From the NCBI GenBank assembly GCA_934248075.1, contig CAKQKH010000003.1, positions 62,001 to 126,000 of the forward strand: a DNA stretch of 64,000 nucleotides. Direction: 5' to 3'. Within the stretch, counting starts at the first letter, position 1, and the number at the start of each line of letters is the position of its first letter. This document shows, in pieces, positions 25,059 to 33,230 of this stretch. Source of the DNA: an uncultured Alphaproteobacteria bacterium (lineage in GTDB: Bacteria > Pseudomonadota > Alphaproteobacteria > RF32 > CAG-239). The notes below the pieces were generated by a model that made no database searches, was not told where the DNA came from, and worked only from the letters and a program-made list of their open reading frames with translations. A program made the position numbers and the translations under genes.

Positions 25059-25718
25059 TTACTCTTTGGCTTCTTTAATTAGCTCTTTAACAAAACCTTT
25101 CAGCCCCACCTGACGCACGCGTTTCATTCGCTCGCCGGATATAATTTTTTGAATTTTGGTTACGGTTTCTTGCAAATCGGCATTAACTATCACATAATCA
25201 AACTCGTCCCAGTGACTCATCTTGTCCAAAATTATGCCCATTCTCTGTTCTATCACCTCTTTAGAATCTGTTTTCCGATTCTCCAGACGACTGCGTAATT
25301 CTTTAATCGATGGCGGCAACAAATAAATTGTTACCACATCGTTAGCGGCTTTTTTGCGCATTTGTCGAGCGCCAGCCCAATCCATATCAAACATAACATC
25401 TTGTCCGACATTGATAAAACTATCAACTTCCGAGCGCAAAGTGCCATATCTGGAACCATATTGCGAATCAACATATTCATAGAATGCGTCCTGAGCCAAA
25501 AATTCATCATATTGCTCATCACTGACAAAGTAATAATCAACTCCATCTACTTCACCGGGACGCGGTTTGCGAGTTGTAACTGAAACCGAAAATTTGATAT
25601 TTGCATCTTTTTTCAGCAACTCTTTAATCACGGTGCCTTTTCCCGTTCCGGACGGCGCTTCAATAATAAACATGGCTCCTTTGCGGACTTTTTTCAAACG
25701 ATCAATAATTTCATTCAT
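25059..25718 (-). CDS. gmk: Guanylate kinase
   Basis: A 219-aa enzyme that phosphorylates GMP to GDP with ATP. The P-loop is 'EAPSGTGKGTVIKELL', and the GMP-binding segment 'SVTTRKPRPGEVDGVDYYFV' and the lid region 'RLENRKTDSKEVIEQRM' are conserved. AAGGA precedes the ATG. It lies 10 bp downstream of yicC, a very common pairing. Confidence 0.97.
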   Translation of the reverse strand: MNEIIDRLKKVRKGAMFIIEAPSGTGKGTVIKELLKKDANIKFSVSVTTRKPRPGEVDGVDYYFVSDEQYDEFLAQDAFYEYVDSQYGSRYGTLRSEVDSFINVGQDVMFDMDWAGARQMRKKAANDVVTIYLLPPSIKELRSRLENRKTDSKEVIEQRMGIILDKMSHWDEFDYVIVNADLQETVTKIQKIISGERMKRVRQVGLKGFVKELIKEAKE

Positions 25719-25728
25719 GGCAATATCC

Positions 25729-26625
25729 TTATTCTATATTTTGTACTTGTTCGCGGAACTGCTCAATCAGAGCCTTAAGTTCCATACCCAAATTAGTCAG
25801 CTCGGCATCTGTGGACTTAGAACAAGTCGTATTGGCCTCGCGGTTTAGTTCCTGACACAAAAAATCCAACCGGCGTCCAACAACCTCAGAGCTGCTCAAT
25901 AATTGCTCCGCTGTTTTTATATGCGCCACAAGCCGATCAACTTCTTCCCTAATATCTGCTCTTGTAACATAAAAAACCACCTCTTGCGCCAGTCGTTCTT
26001 CACTAACATCTGCCAAATCGACCCATTGTTTAATCTGAGTCTCCAGTTTTTCCTTAACCATGTGCGGAAGCTCATCTGCTATTTTAACAATTTGCGTAAC
26101 CGTATTTCTGATTTTATCCAAAATATTGTTCAAAGCAAATTTTATTTTTGCTCCTTCCGACTGCCTGTCTAATTGCAACCGCTTACATAATTCTGTAAAA
26201 TCTTCAAGCAATTTTTCGCGCAACAATTCCTCGTCTGCACTTGAAACCGCCGCAGTCTCAACCACCCCAGGAAAGCGTAGCAACTCCCCCGCTGACGGCC
26301 TGGCAATCAGATCCGGATTACGTTGATATACGGCCATAGCTTGAGCTGCCAGAGCCTGCAACAAAGTTTCATTAATTTGTACGTCAGCATTTTTATTGGC
26401 GCGGTTCACTTCCAGATTTATGCTCACGCTTCCCCTTTGCAAATATTGAGCCGCTTTTTTTTTCAGTTCTAATGATAAGTCTTCATAAGCCGGCGGTATT
26501 TTGGTTTTTATATCCAACGCCTTGCCATTGACACTCTTAATCTCAAAAATCCAGCTAATCGCACTGTTTTCTGTCTGTAATTCTCCGGAAATTCTTGCAA
26601 ATCCGGTCATGCTTGTTATAGTCAA
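25729..26625 (-). CDS. yicC: YicC-family endoribonuclease
   Basis: A 298-aa protein of the YicC/YloC family, hexameric endoribonucleases acting on structured RNA. It begins with the family hallmark 'SMTGFAR' and ends with 'REANTTCSKSTDAELTNLGMELK', the conserved C-terminal box. The start is TTG: GGAG lies 7 nt upstream, and the five residues it adds before SMTGFAR match the usual family N-terminus. Co-transcribed with gmk. Confidence 0.92.
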   Translation of the reverse strand: MTITSMTGFARISGELQTENSAISWIFEIKSVNGKALDIKTKIPPAYEDLSLELKKKAAQYLQRGSVSINLEVNRANKNADVQINETLLQALAAQAMAVYQRNPDLIARPSAGELLRFPGVVETAAVSSADEELLREKLLEDFTELCKRLQLDRQSEGAKIKFALNNILDKIRNTVTQIVKIADELPHMVKEKLETQIKQWVDLADVSEERLAQEVVFYVTRADIREEVDRLVAHIKTAEQLLSSSEVVGRRLDFLCQELNREANTTCSKSTDAELTNLGMELKALIEQFREQVQNIE

Positions 26626-26702
26626 GATTATACTCCTTCTCCAGATTTTAACTTATTGTAATCGCAAATACTTAAAAAGTTTTTACCATAAAGGAATTTA
26701 AT

Positions 26703-27464
26703 ATGTCTTCATTCAAAAACATTCTGATTACCGGCGCGTCCAGCGGCATTGGCGAGGCTTTGGCTTTGTATTATGCCTCGCGCGGAGCCGAAAATATCTT
26801 CATTTGCGGTCGCAACTCCCAAAGACTAAAAGACGTAGCCTCTACCTGCCGCAAATATCAGACCAAAGTTCATACCAAAATCCTTGATGTAACGAACCGC
26901 ACTGCCCTTTGCGAATGGATAAAATCATGTGAAACTCAAGCCCCTCTGAATCTGGTGTTTGCCAATGCCGGAGTATCAACCGGCGCCGAAACCGCTGAAA
27001 ACATATACAACACCTTTGAAACCAATGTTATGGGTGTGGTTAATACCGTTTTGCCGACTATCGAAATTTTCCAACAAAACAAAGAACGTTACCGCCGCAC
27101 CATTGCTATCACCAGCTCCATTGCCGGCTATCACGGGCTTATGCCGTGTCCGTCATACAGTGCCAGCAAAGCATGTGTCAAAGCTTGGGGCGAGGCCTTG
27201 CGGTTGGCGCTAAAAAATGATGGCATCAATGTCAGCGTTATTTGCCCCGGATTCGTTCGCTCGCGCATCACCGCTCAAAACACTTGTCCAATGCCTTATT
27301 TTATGGAGGCAGCCAAAGCCGCTGAAATTATTGCCCGCGGACTAGAAAACAATGTTGGACTGATTGCTTTTCCATGGCAAATGCGCTTTGCCTCATGGCT
27401 TGGTTCCATATTGCCAAATTGCATAAGTGAATACATATACGGCCGTCTGCCATACAAAGTCTAG
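26703..27464 (+). CDS. Short-chain dehydrogenase/reductase
   Basis: A 253-aa NAD(P)-dependent oxidoreductase of the classical SDR family. The nucleotide-binding motif is 'ITGASSGIGEALA', the structural motif 'FANAG', the active-site serine lies in 'AITSSIAG', and the catalytic Y152-x3-K156 in 'YSASKA'. 'VICPGFVRSRIT' follows. The C-terminus has a mildly hydrophobic stretch. The substrate is unknown. AAGGA precedes the ATG. It ends overlapping the convergent AmpG-like gene by 4 bp. Confidence 0.9.
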   Translation: MSSFKNILITGASSGIGEALALYYASRGAENIFICGRNSQRLKDVASTCRKYQTKVHTKILDVTNRTALCEWIKSCETQAPLNLVFANAGVSTGAETAENIYNTFETNVMGVVNTVLPTIEIFQQNKERYRRTIAITSSIAGYHGLMPCPSYSASKACVKAWGEALRLALKNDGINVSVICPGFVRSRITAQNTCPMPYFMEAAKAAEIIARGLENNVGLIAFPWQMRFASWLGSILPNCISEYIYGRLPYKV

Positions 27465-28750
27465 TTTGCGCGAAAAGACTGCTTATGCGCTAAATACAAC
27501 AATATCAACAAAGCCGGCACCGCCATAAACGTGGTTAAAACAAAAAACGCCGACCATGACATAATTGCCGCCACAAAACCGGAAGTCGCGGCAAAGACAT
27601 CTCGAGCCAAACTCATAAATGAACTAAGCAAAGCATATTGTGTCGCCGTATAAGCCACATTGCACAATGATGACAAATAAGCCACAAAAGCCGCCGTTCC
27701 TAAACCTCCGGAAATATTATCAATGGATATTGTCGCCATCAGCACATAAATATCATGTCCGGCATAGGCCAGCCACACATAAGCCAGATTAGACGCTCCT
27801 TGCAAAATTCCGCACCACAAAAGAGATTTTACAATTCCGTATCGACTAACCATAATTCCGCCCAATAGCGTGCCGATAATGGTTGCTATTACTCCATAAA
27901 CTTTGATAACCGAAGCAATTTCAATTTTACTGAATCCCATATCATCATAGAATGGATAAGCCATCGGCGCCATATAGGCATCGCTCATTCGATACAAAAA
28001 CACAAAAGCTAATATCCACACCCAATGCCGCCGTTTTGCAAAATCTGCCAACGGATCATACACGGCATTTTTCATAAATATCGCAACCTTGCGCCCCAAA
28101 CTTTGGCTTCTGACTTCTTTCGGCAAGCTCTGCGTTTCTTTATGCTCGCGAGAACACAAAATCGTAATCATACCGACCAATGCTCCCAGCGCCATTACCT
28201 TATAGACATTGTTCCAGCTCATTACCGCCGCCATAAACAAAGCTCCGGCGCCGGAAAATATTGTGCCGAACCGATACCCCAACACAAACACGGCCACTCC
28301 GGCTCCCTGCTCGCGATTGCTAAAGCTTTCAATACGATACGCGTCAAGAACAATATCCTGAGTTGCGGACGCCACAACCGTCAAAAAAGCAAACACCGCC
28401 ATATGCCATGGGTGCGAGGCCGGCTCAGTCATAGACATTCCCAGCAAAGCCAAAAACAACCATATTTGCGCAAACAACGCCCAACCGCGCCGACGACCAA
28501 GCCGCCAAAACAACGGCAACTTCACCCGATCCACAATCGGCGACCACAACCATTTCAAACTATATGGGGTTTTGGCCAAAGAAAACAGCCCTATCGCCGC
28601 CAAAGACACTCCGGCGTCTTTCAACCACAGACTAAATGTTCCAAACACCAACAAATAAGGGAAACCGCTTGAAAAACCCAGCAACAACATCGCCAGCATT
28701 CGGCGGTCAAAATATACTTTGGTCGATTCTATCCATTTAGAAAAAAACAT
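27461..28750 (-). CDS. ampG: AmpG-like muropeptide permease (MFS)
   Basis: A 429-aa inner-membrane transporter with about 12 hydrophobic helices. It has the AmpG layout: 'LLLGFSSGFPYLLVFGTFSLWL' at the first helix, 'LKWLWSPIVDRV' in loop 2-3, and 'SATQDIVLDAYRIE' in helix 4, all typical of proteins importing GlcNAc-anhydroMurNAc peptides during wall recycling. I start at the ATG at 28750 because GAGG lies 9 nt upstream; a TTG five codons earlier lies within that site. A Mur ligase gene at 41.7 kb could serve the same recycling path. Confidence 0.85.
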   Translation of the reverse strand: MFFSKWIESTKVYFDRRMLAMLLLGFSSGFPYLLVFGTFSLWLKDAGVSLAAIGLFSLAKTPYSLKWLWSPIVDRVKLPLFWRLGRRRGWALFAQIWLFLALLGMSMTEPASHPWHMAVFAFLTVVASATQDIVLDAYRIESFSNREQGAGVAVFVLGYRFGTIFSGAGALFMAAVMSWNNVYKVMALGALVGMITILCSREHKETQSLPKEVRSQSLGRKVAIFMKNAVYDPLADFAKRRHWVWILAFVFLYRMSDAYMAPMAYPFYDDMGFSKIEIASVIKVYGVIATIIGTLLGGIMVSRYGIVKSLLWCGILQGASNLAYVWLAYAGHDIYVLMATISIDNISGGLGTAAFVAYLSSLCNVAYTATQYALLSSFMSLARDVFAATSGFVAAIMSWSAFFVLTTFMAVPALLILLYLAHKQSFRAN

Positions 28751-28876
28751 AGCTTTTATCCTCAATGCTCCAGCAATAACACAAGAGTTTTAACAAATGA
28801 CTAAACCGGCTGATAAATCACCAAATTTTAACTTTTATCACTTATAATTCCCACAGCATTTCAAGGAGATTTCATT

Positions 28877-31800
28877 ATGCGCGCTTTGGCAATTATAGCT
28901 AAAAACGAGTTTTACCGCTATTTCACCTCGCCTTTGGCATATGTTTACTTAATCTGTTTTTTGCTTCTAAACGGGTCTTTTGCCTTTTATTTCGGCCATT
29001 TTTTTGAGCGCGGCCAAGCTGATTTGCAATCCATGTTCATTTTTCAGCCATGGGTTTACCTGTTATTTATTCCCGGCATTGCCATGCGGCTTTGGTCAGA
29101 GGAATTTCGCCTAAAAACCATTTTGCAAATTACAACTTTGCCGGTTTCCGTCGCCACACTGGTGTGGGGCAAATTTATCGCCTCATGGTTATTCTGCTCG
29201 CTTGCCTTATTTCTCACTTTTCCTTTCTGGATTATCGTTAATTTGCTGGGTTCTCCGGACAATTTGGTGATTTTCGCCGGATATCTGGGTTCATGGCTGA
29301 TTGCCGGCTGCATGCTGGCAATATCGCAAACCATGTCCGCGCTCACCAAAAATCAAGTTATCGCTTTGGTTTTATCTGTTTTTGCCAACTTATTTTTCTT
29401 TTTAAGCGGGTTGGAATACGTCCTTGAACTGTTTCGCAAAATAACCTCGCCGATTATTGTCGATATGATTGCGTCTTTCAGTTTTCTAAGTCATTTTGCC
29501 ACCATCAGCAGAGGTTTGTTAGAGTTGCGAGACATTGTTTTCTTTGCCTCAGTAATCATCTTATTTAACTACGCCAGCACTCTTATCGTCGGCTTTCGCA
29601 CCGCCGGAACCACTCGTTGGCTAAAATCATCGCGCCCGATCAGCTATTTATTGGCGCTGGTGTTTATATTAATCTCTTTTTGCGGAATCAATCTGCTGTC
29701 TAATAGCCAACTGCGCAGATTCAATCTCGATTTCACTGCTGAGCGTATGTTTTCGCTCACCTCTTCAACCCAAGAAATCATTGCCTCTTTGCCAACTCCG
29801 GTAACTGTTCGCCTATATTACACGCCGATTTTAGGACAGAGAGATCCCGCCGCCAGACAGATGTTTGATAGTGTCAGACTTTTATTACAGCAATATGCAT
29901 CTCTTTCAAACGGCAAAATTAAACTTCATATTTACAATCCACAGCCGCTCAGCACCGAAGAAGACCGCGCCATAGCCGCTGGCCTCCAACCGCTACCGAT
30001 TATTAACAGCAACATAAATGCCTATTTCGGCCTTACTTTGAGTGATGAGCAAAACCATCGGGAAATAATACCCCTTTTCCCATTGGCTCGACAAAACTTT
30101 ATTGAGCAAGACCTAACCGAAGCTTTTTATCGTCTTAACCACATCAAACCAAACTTAGGCATTATCACCTCGCTTCCCTTGTCAGACAATATCATTGGCA
30201 ATGTGGTAACTCCCAAATGGGAAATTCTTAATCAGCTTGAGCAATTTTATAATGTTTATTTCTTATCAGAAGACAGCGATTTTTCAAATTTTGCCGCTTT
30301 GATTATCGCCCACCCGCAAACTTTGTCAGCGCCGCTACGCCAAAAAATCCAAACTTATAGCTTTAATGGCGGCAAAATATTGGCTTTTTTTGATATTGCC
30401 GCAGAATCTCTACAACTTGCCGGACCGCTAACCAAACCTCTGCAAGCCTCTGATTACGCGAATTTGCCCGAACAATGGGGCTTTCGCTTTTTAGACAATG
30501 CCGTTATTGCTGATTTGGACAATTCATCTTTTATTGATGCCACCACCGATTATCAAAATAACCCTGAATATACGCAAGATCTAATCCAATTTTATTTACG
30601 CGGCCACAACTTTTCTACATCTTCTCCTGTTACTGCCAACCTGCATCAAATGTTGCTAACCTCGGCCTCGGCTTTTGCCCCCCTAAAAGATGCGTCCATA
30701 ATTTTTGAACCGCTTATAATTGCCAGTCCCAATTCCGAACTTTTGTCTGCCTCCGCCGTATATAACCATATTCATCCGGCTGATATTTTGCGACAATTCA
30801 AAGCCGACAACCGCATAAAACCCATTGCGGCGCACATAACCGGCACTGACCCGACCAAACCTTTTGAGCTTATAGTTGTCGGCGATAGTGACTTACTATA
30901 TGACAACTTTTGGACCACGCATCAAACTATTTCCGAAAAAAACTATGCCATTCCGGTTTTAGACAACGCCAATTTCGTGTTAAATGCTCTAGATTTTCTT
31001 CGTCATGATTACACGCTGATTGGCCTGCGCGGCAAAAATTATTTATCACGTCCGTTTGAACGAGTAGAAAAACTTCGCATTGCCGCCGCTAGAGAGTTCA
31101 AAATCCGCGAAAAAGAAATTTTTGACAACCTGACCAAAGCCAAAGCCGGAATGCAAGAGGTTATTGGCAAAAAGACCTTTGAAAATCGCCAGACTTTCAC
31201 ACCTGACGAACTGGCAGCCATTGCCGGAATTCGCAAACAAATAGACCATGAACGGCAAGAACTATTCAATATTCGCGCCAACCTCAATCGCCAAATTGAT
31301 TATCTTAACCTCAAGCTTAAATTTTTTGCCGTTTACGGCATACCGCTATCGCTTTTAATCATCATGCTAATACCGTTGATGCGGCGCCGCAATCCCAAAC
31401 CGATAGTCTGGCGCCTCAATCTCCGCATATTGTATATTGGCGCGTTTTCATTGCTTATTTTGGCGTTTGGACTTATTGCCGTGCATTTTCAAAACCAAAC
31501 TTATGGTTCCGAGTACGAAGATAAACCAGTTTTTCCGGAATTGCCCAGACAAATAAACAACATTGACAGCCTAACTCTGCAAAATCGCGAGCAAACCTTA
31601 AACTTCATCAAAAACACTGACGGCCTTTGGACGCTTGAAGGCTATCCTCATTATTTGGTTTACCAAAATCGGATTCGCAGTTTTCTCAGCGCTCTGCTCG
31701 AAGCCACCTATTATGAAAAAAAATCTTCCGGAATAGAACATTTGGCCGCTTTTGGACTGCTTCCGCCGGAAAACCAAGATTCATCTGCGATTAGCGTAAC

Positions 31801-32371
31801 TTTAGCTAATGCTGACCATTCTTTATTAAAATTTGATATCGGACAATATGATTTAGATCTCGGACGCGGCAGCCGCGGCGCTTATATTCGTATGCCGGAT
31901 AGTTTTCAGGTTTGGCAAATTGCCGCTGATTTTATTGATTTATCTCTGCACAAAGACAGCTGGACATACAGCAGTCTATGGAATCTTCAATTTGGACGAA
32001 TTGCAAACATTAACCACAATACCGACCCTGACACTATCGCAAACATAGCCAAAGACCTGCTAAACATTCACTTTCAAAAGGCATTATTATTTTCTCCTGC
32101 CGCTTCTTCACCGCTTCTCAGTTTAGACATCACCGCGCAAGATGATTTGCACATAATCATCAAATTTTATCTATCTGACAACAAATACCTTGCGGTTTAT
32201 GATTTTGTGAATATATCTTCATCATCTCTCTTGCAAAATTTCGCTGCCTATGCCAAAGGTATTGCATACGAAATTTCAGACGCCGATATGGAGAAATTAA
32301 TAAATGCAATCAAGCCTCAGCGAACAACAGGGCAATCGCCTCAAAAAACAAGCGACCATAGCCAGCATTAG
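28877..32371 (+). CDS. Fused ABC-2 permease (GldF-like), GldG-like and DUF4340 protein
   Basis: A 1164-aa protein joining three parts usually found in separate genes. Residues 1-260 form an ABC-2 permease with six helices ('FTSPLAYVYLICFLLLNGSF'-type start). Residues about 270-830 form a GldG-like periplasmic domain ('LLLQQYASLSNGKIKL', 'EEDRAIAAGLQPLPI') with a charged coiled coil (740-830) and a closing transmembrane helix. Residues about 870-1140 form a second helix plus a DUF4340-like beta-rich domain ('DGLWTLEGYP', 'FDIGQYDLDLGRGSRGAYIR'). The ATPase partner expected for such an exporter is not adjacent. AAGGAG precedes the ATG. Its last 68 bp overlap the next gene. Confidence 0.82.
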   Translation: MRALAIIAKNEFYRYFTSPLAYVYLICFLLLNGSFAFYFGHFFERGQADLQSMFIFQPWVYLLFIPGIAMRLWSEEFRLKTILQITTLPVSVATLVWGKFIASWLFCSLALFLTFPFWIIVNLLGSPDNLVIFAGYLGSWLIAGCMLAISQTMSALTKNQVIALVLSVFANLFFFLSGLEYVLELFRKITSPIIVDMIASFSFLSHFATISRGLLELRDIVFFASVIILFNYASTLIVGFRTAGTTRWLKSSRPISYLLALVFILISFCGINLLSNSQLRRFNLDFTAERMFSLTSSTQEIIASLPTPVTVRLYYTPILGQRDPAARQMFDSVRLLLQQYASLSNGKIKLHIYNPQPLSTEEDRAIAAGLQPLPIINSNINAYFGLTLSDEQNHREIIPLFPLARQNFIEQDLTEAFYRLNHIKPNLGIITSLPLSDNIIGNVVTPKWEILNQLEQFYNVYFLSEDSDFSNFAALIIAHPQTLSAPLRQKIQTYSFNGGKILAFFDIAAESLQLAGPLTKPLQASDYANLPEQWGFRFLDNAVIADLDNSSFIDATTDYQNNPEYTQDLIQFYLRGHNFSTSSPVTANLHQMLLTSASAFAPLKDASIIFEPLIIASPNSELLSASAVYNHIHPADILRQFKADNRIKPIAAHITGTDPTKPFELIVVGDSDLLYDNFWTTHQTISEKNYAIPVLDNANFVLNALDFLRHDYTLIGLRGKNYLSRPFERVEKLRIAAAREFKIREKEIFDNLTKAKAGMQEVIGKKTFENRQTFTPDELAAIAGIRKQIDHERQELFNIRANLNRQIDYLNLKLKFFAVYGIPLSLLIIMLIPLMRRRNPKPIVWRLNLRILYIGAFSLLILAFGLIAVHFQNQTYGSEYEDKPVFPELPRQINNIDSLTLQNREQTLNFIKNTDGLWTLEGYPHYLVYQNRIRSFLSALLEATYYEKKSSGIEHLAAFGLLPPENQDSSAISVTLANADHSLLKFDIGQYDLDLGRGSRGAYIRMPDSFQVWQIAADFIDLSLHKDSWTYSSLWNLQFGRIANINHNTDPDTIANIAKDLLNIHFQKALLFSPAASSPLLSLDITAQDDLHIIIKFYLSDNKYLAVYDFVNISSSSLLQNFAAYAKGIAYEISDADMEKLINAIKPQRTTGQSPQKTSDHSQH

Positions 32372-33230
32372 TCTTGCCGTTACCCTCATTATCATCAAGA
32401 CTGTCGGAGTAATCCTGAGCGGATCGCTGTCCGTATTTTCTTCCATGATTGACAGCATGGCTGACTTGTTTGCCTCCTCTATCACGTTTATTGCCGTCCG
32501 CATATCTTCTCAGCCTGCGGATCTTCGGCATCGCTATGGACATGGCAAAGCCGAAGCTCTGAGCGCGTTGGTTCAAGCGGCTTTCATTACCGGATCCGGA
32601 TGTTTTATTTTATACGATGGCATCTATCGTTTGTTTGTTCCGCAACCCTTGCCCAAAGCCGATTTCGGGCTTTTGGTCATGGTTATCAGCCTGATTTTAA
32701 CCATAATTTTAATCTCATTTCAGAAATATGTAGCCGTCCGCACGGCTTCCAAAGCTATCAACGCCGATGCCGCTCATTACAGCGTTGACGTCATAACCAA
32801 TTTATCAATCATCATCACCTTGTTGGTTGTAAAATTTTTCGGTTTAGAGTGGTTTGACACTATTACTGCCATTGCCATATCATCTTATCTTTTGTACAGC
32901 TCCTACAAATTAGCCTATGATGCCGTTGCTTTGCTCATGGACAAAGAGCTTGACGATTCTATCCGCGACAACATCGCCAAAATCGCCCTATCCTGTGATC
33001 ATATCTGCGGCTTACACGATATGCGCACTCATGACCTTGGTAGTCATTATATGATAGAATTACATCTGGAACTTGACGGCAATTTAAGCCTTAGCGCCGC
33101 TCACCAATATACAGACAATGTCGAAACCGAATTACAAAAGGCTTACCCGGGAGCTCAGATTATTATCCATCAAGACCCTTCCGGCCTTTTTGAAAATCGT
33201 TTAGATGACAATCTGACCCAACCGCGCTAA
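32304..33230 (+). CDS. Cation diffusion facilitator (FieF/ZitB-type) transporter
   Basis: A 308-aa CDF antiporter exporting divalent cations (Zn, Fe or Mn) for protons. Six helices are visible. The metal site is formed by 'SMIDSMADLF' in helix 2 and 'HYSVDVITN' in helix 5, with the conserved 'YGHGKAEALSALVQA' loop. A cytoplasmic ferredoxin-like domain follows ('DHICGLHDMRTHDLGSHYMIELHLEL'-like, in parts). The ATG lies 68 bp inside the previous gene. GGAG at 32290-32293 sits 10 nt upstream, so the overlap is real and suggests coupled translation. Confidence 0.92.
   Translation: MQSSLSEQQGNRLKKQATIASISLAVTLIIIKTVGVILSGSLSVFSSMIDSMADLFASSITFIAVRISSQPADLRHRYGHGKAEALSALVQAAFITGSGCFILYDGIYRLFVPQPLPKADFGLLVMVISLILTIILISFQKYVAVRTASKAINADAAHYSVDVITNLSIIITLLVVKFFGLEWFDTITAIAISSYLLYSSYKLAYDAVALLMDKELDDSIRDNIAKIALSCDHICGLHDMRTHDLGSHYMIELHLELDGNLSLSAAHQYTDNVETELQKAYPGAQIIIHQDPSGLFENRLDDNLTQPR

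Noticed and set aside
28025..28672. 215-codon open frame opposite the AmpG-like gene
   Set aside because: A Gln/His/Arg/Pro-rich shadow of a hydrophobic membrane protein gene; no start signals.
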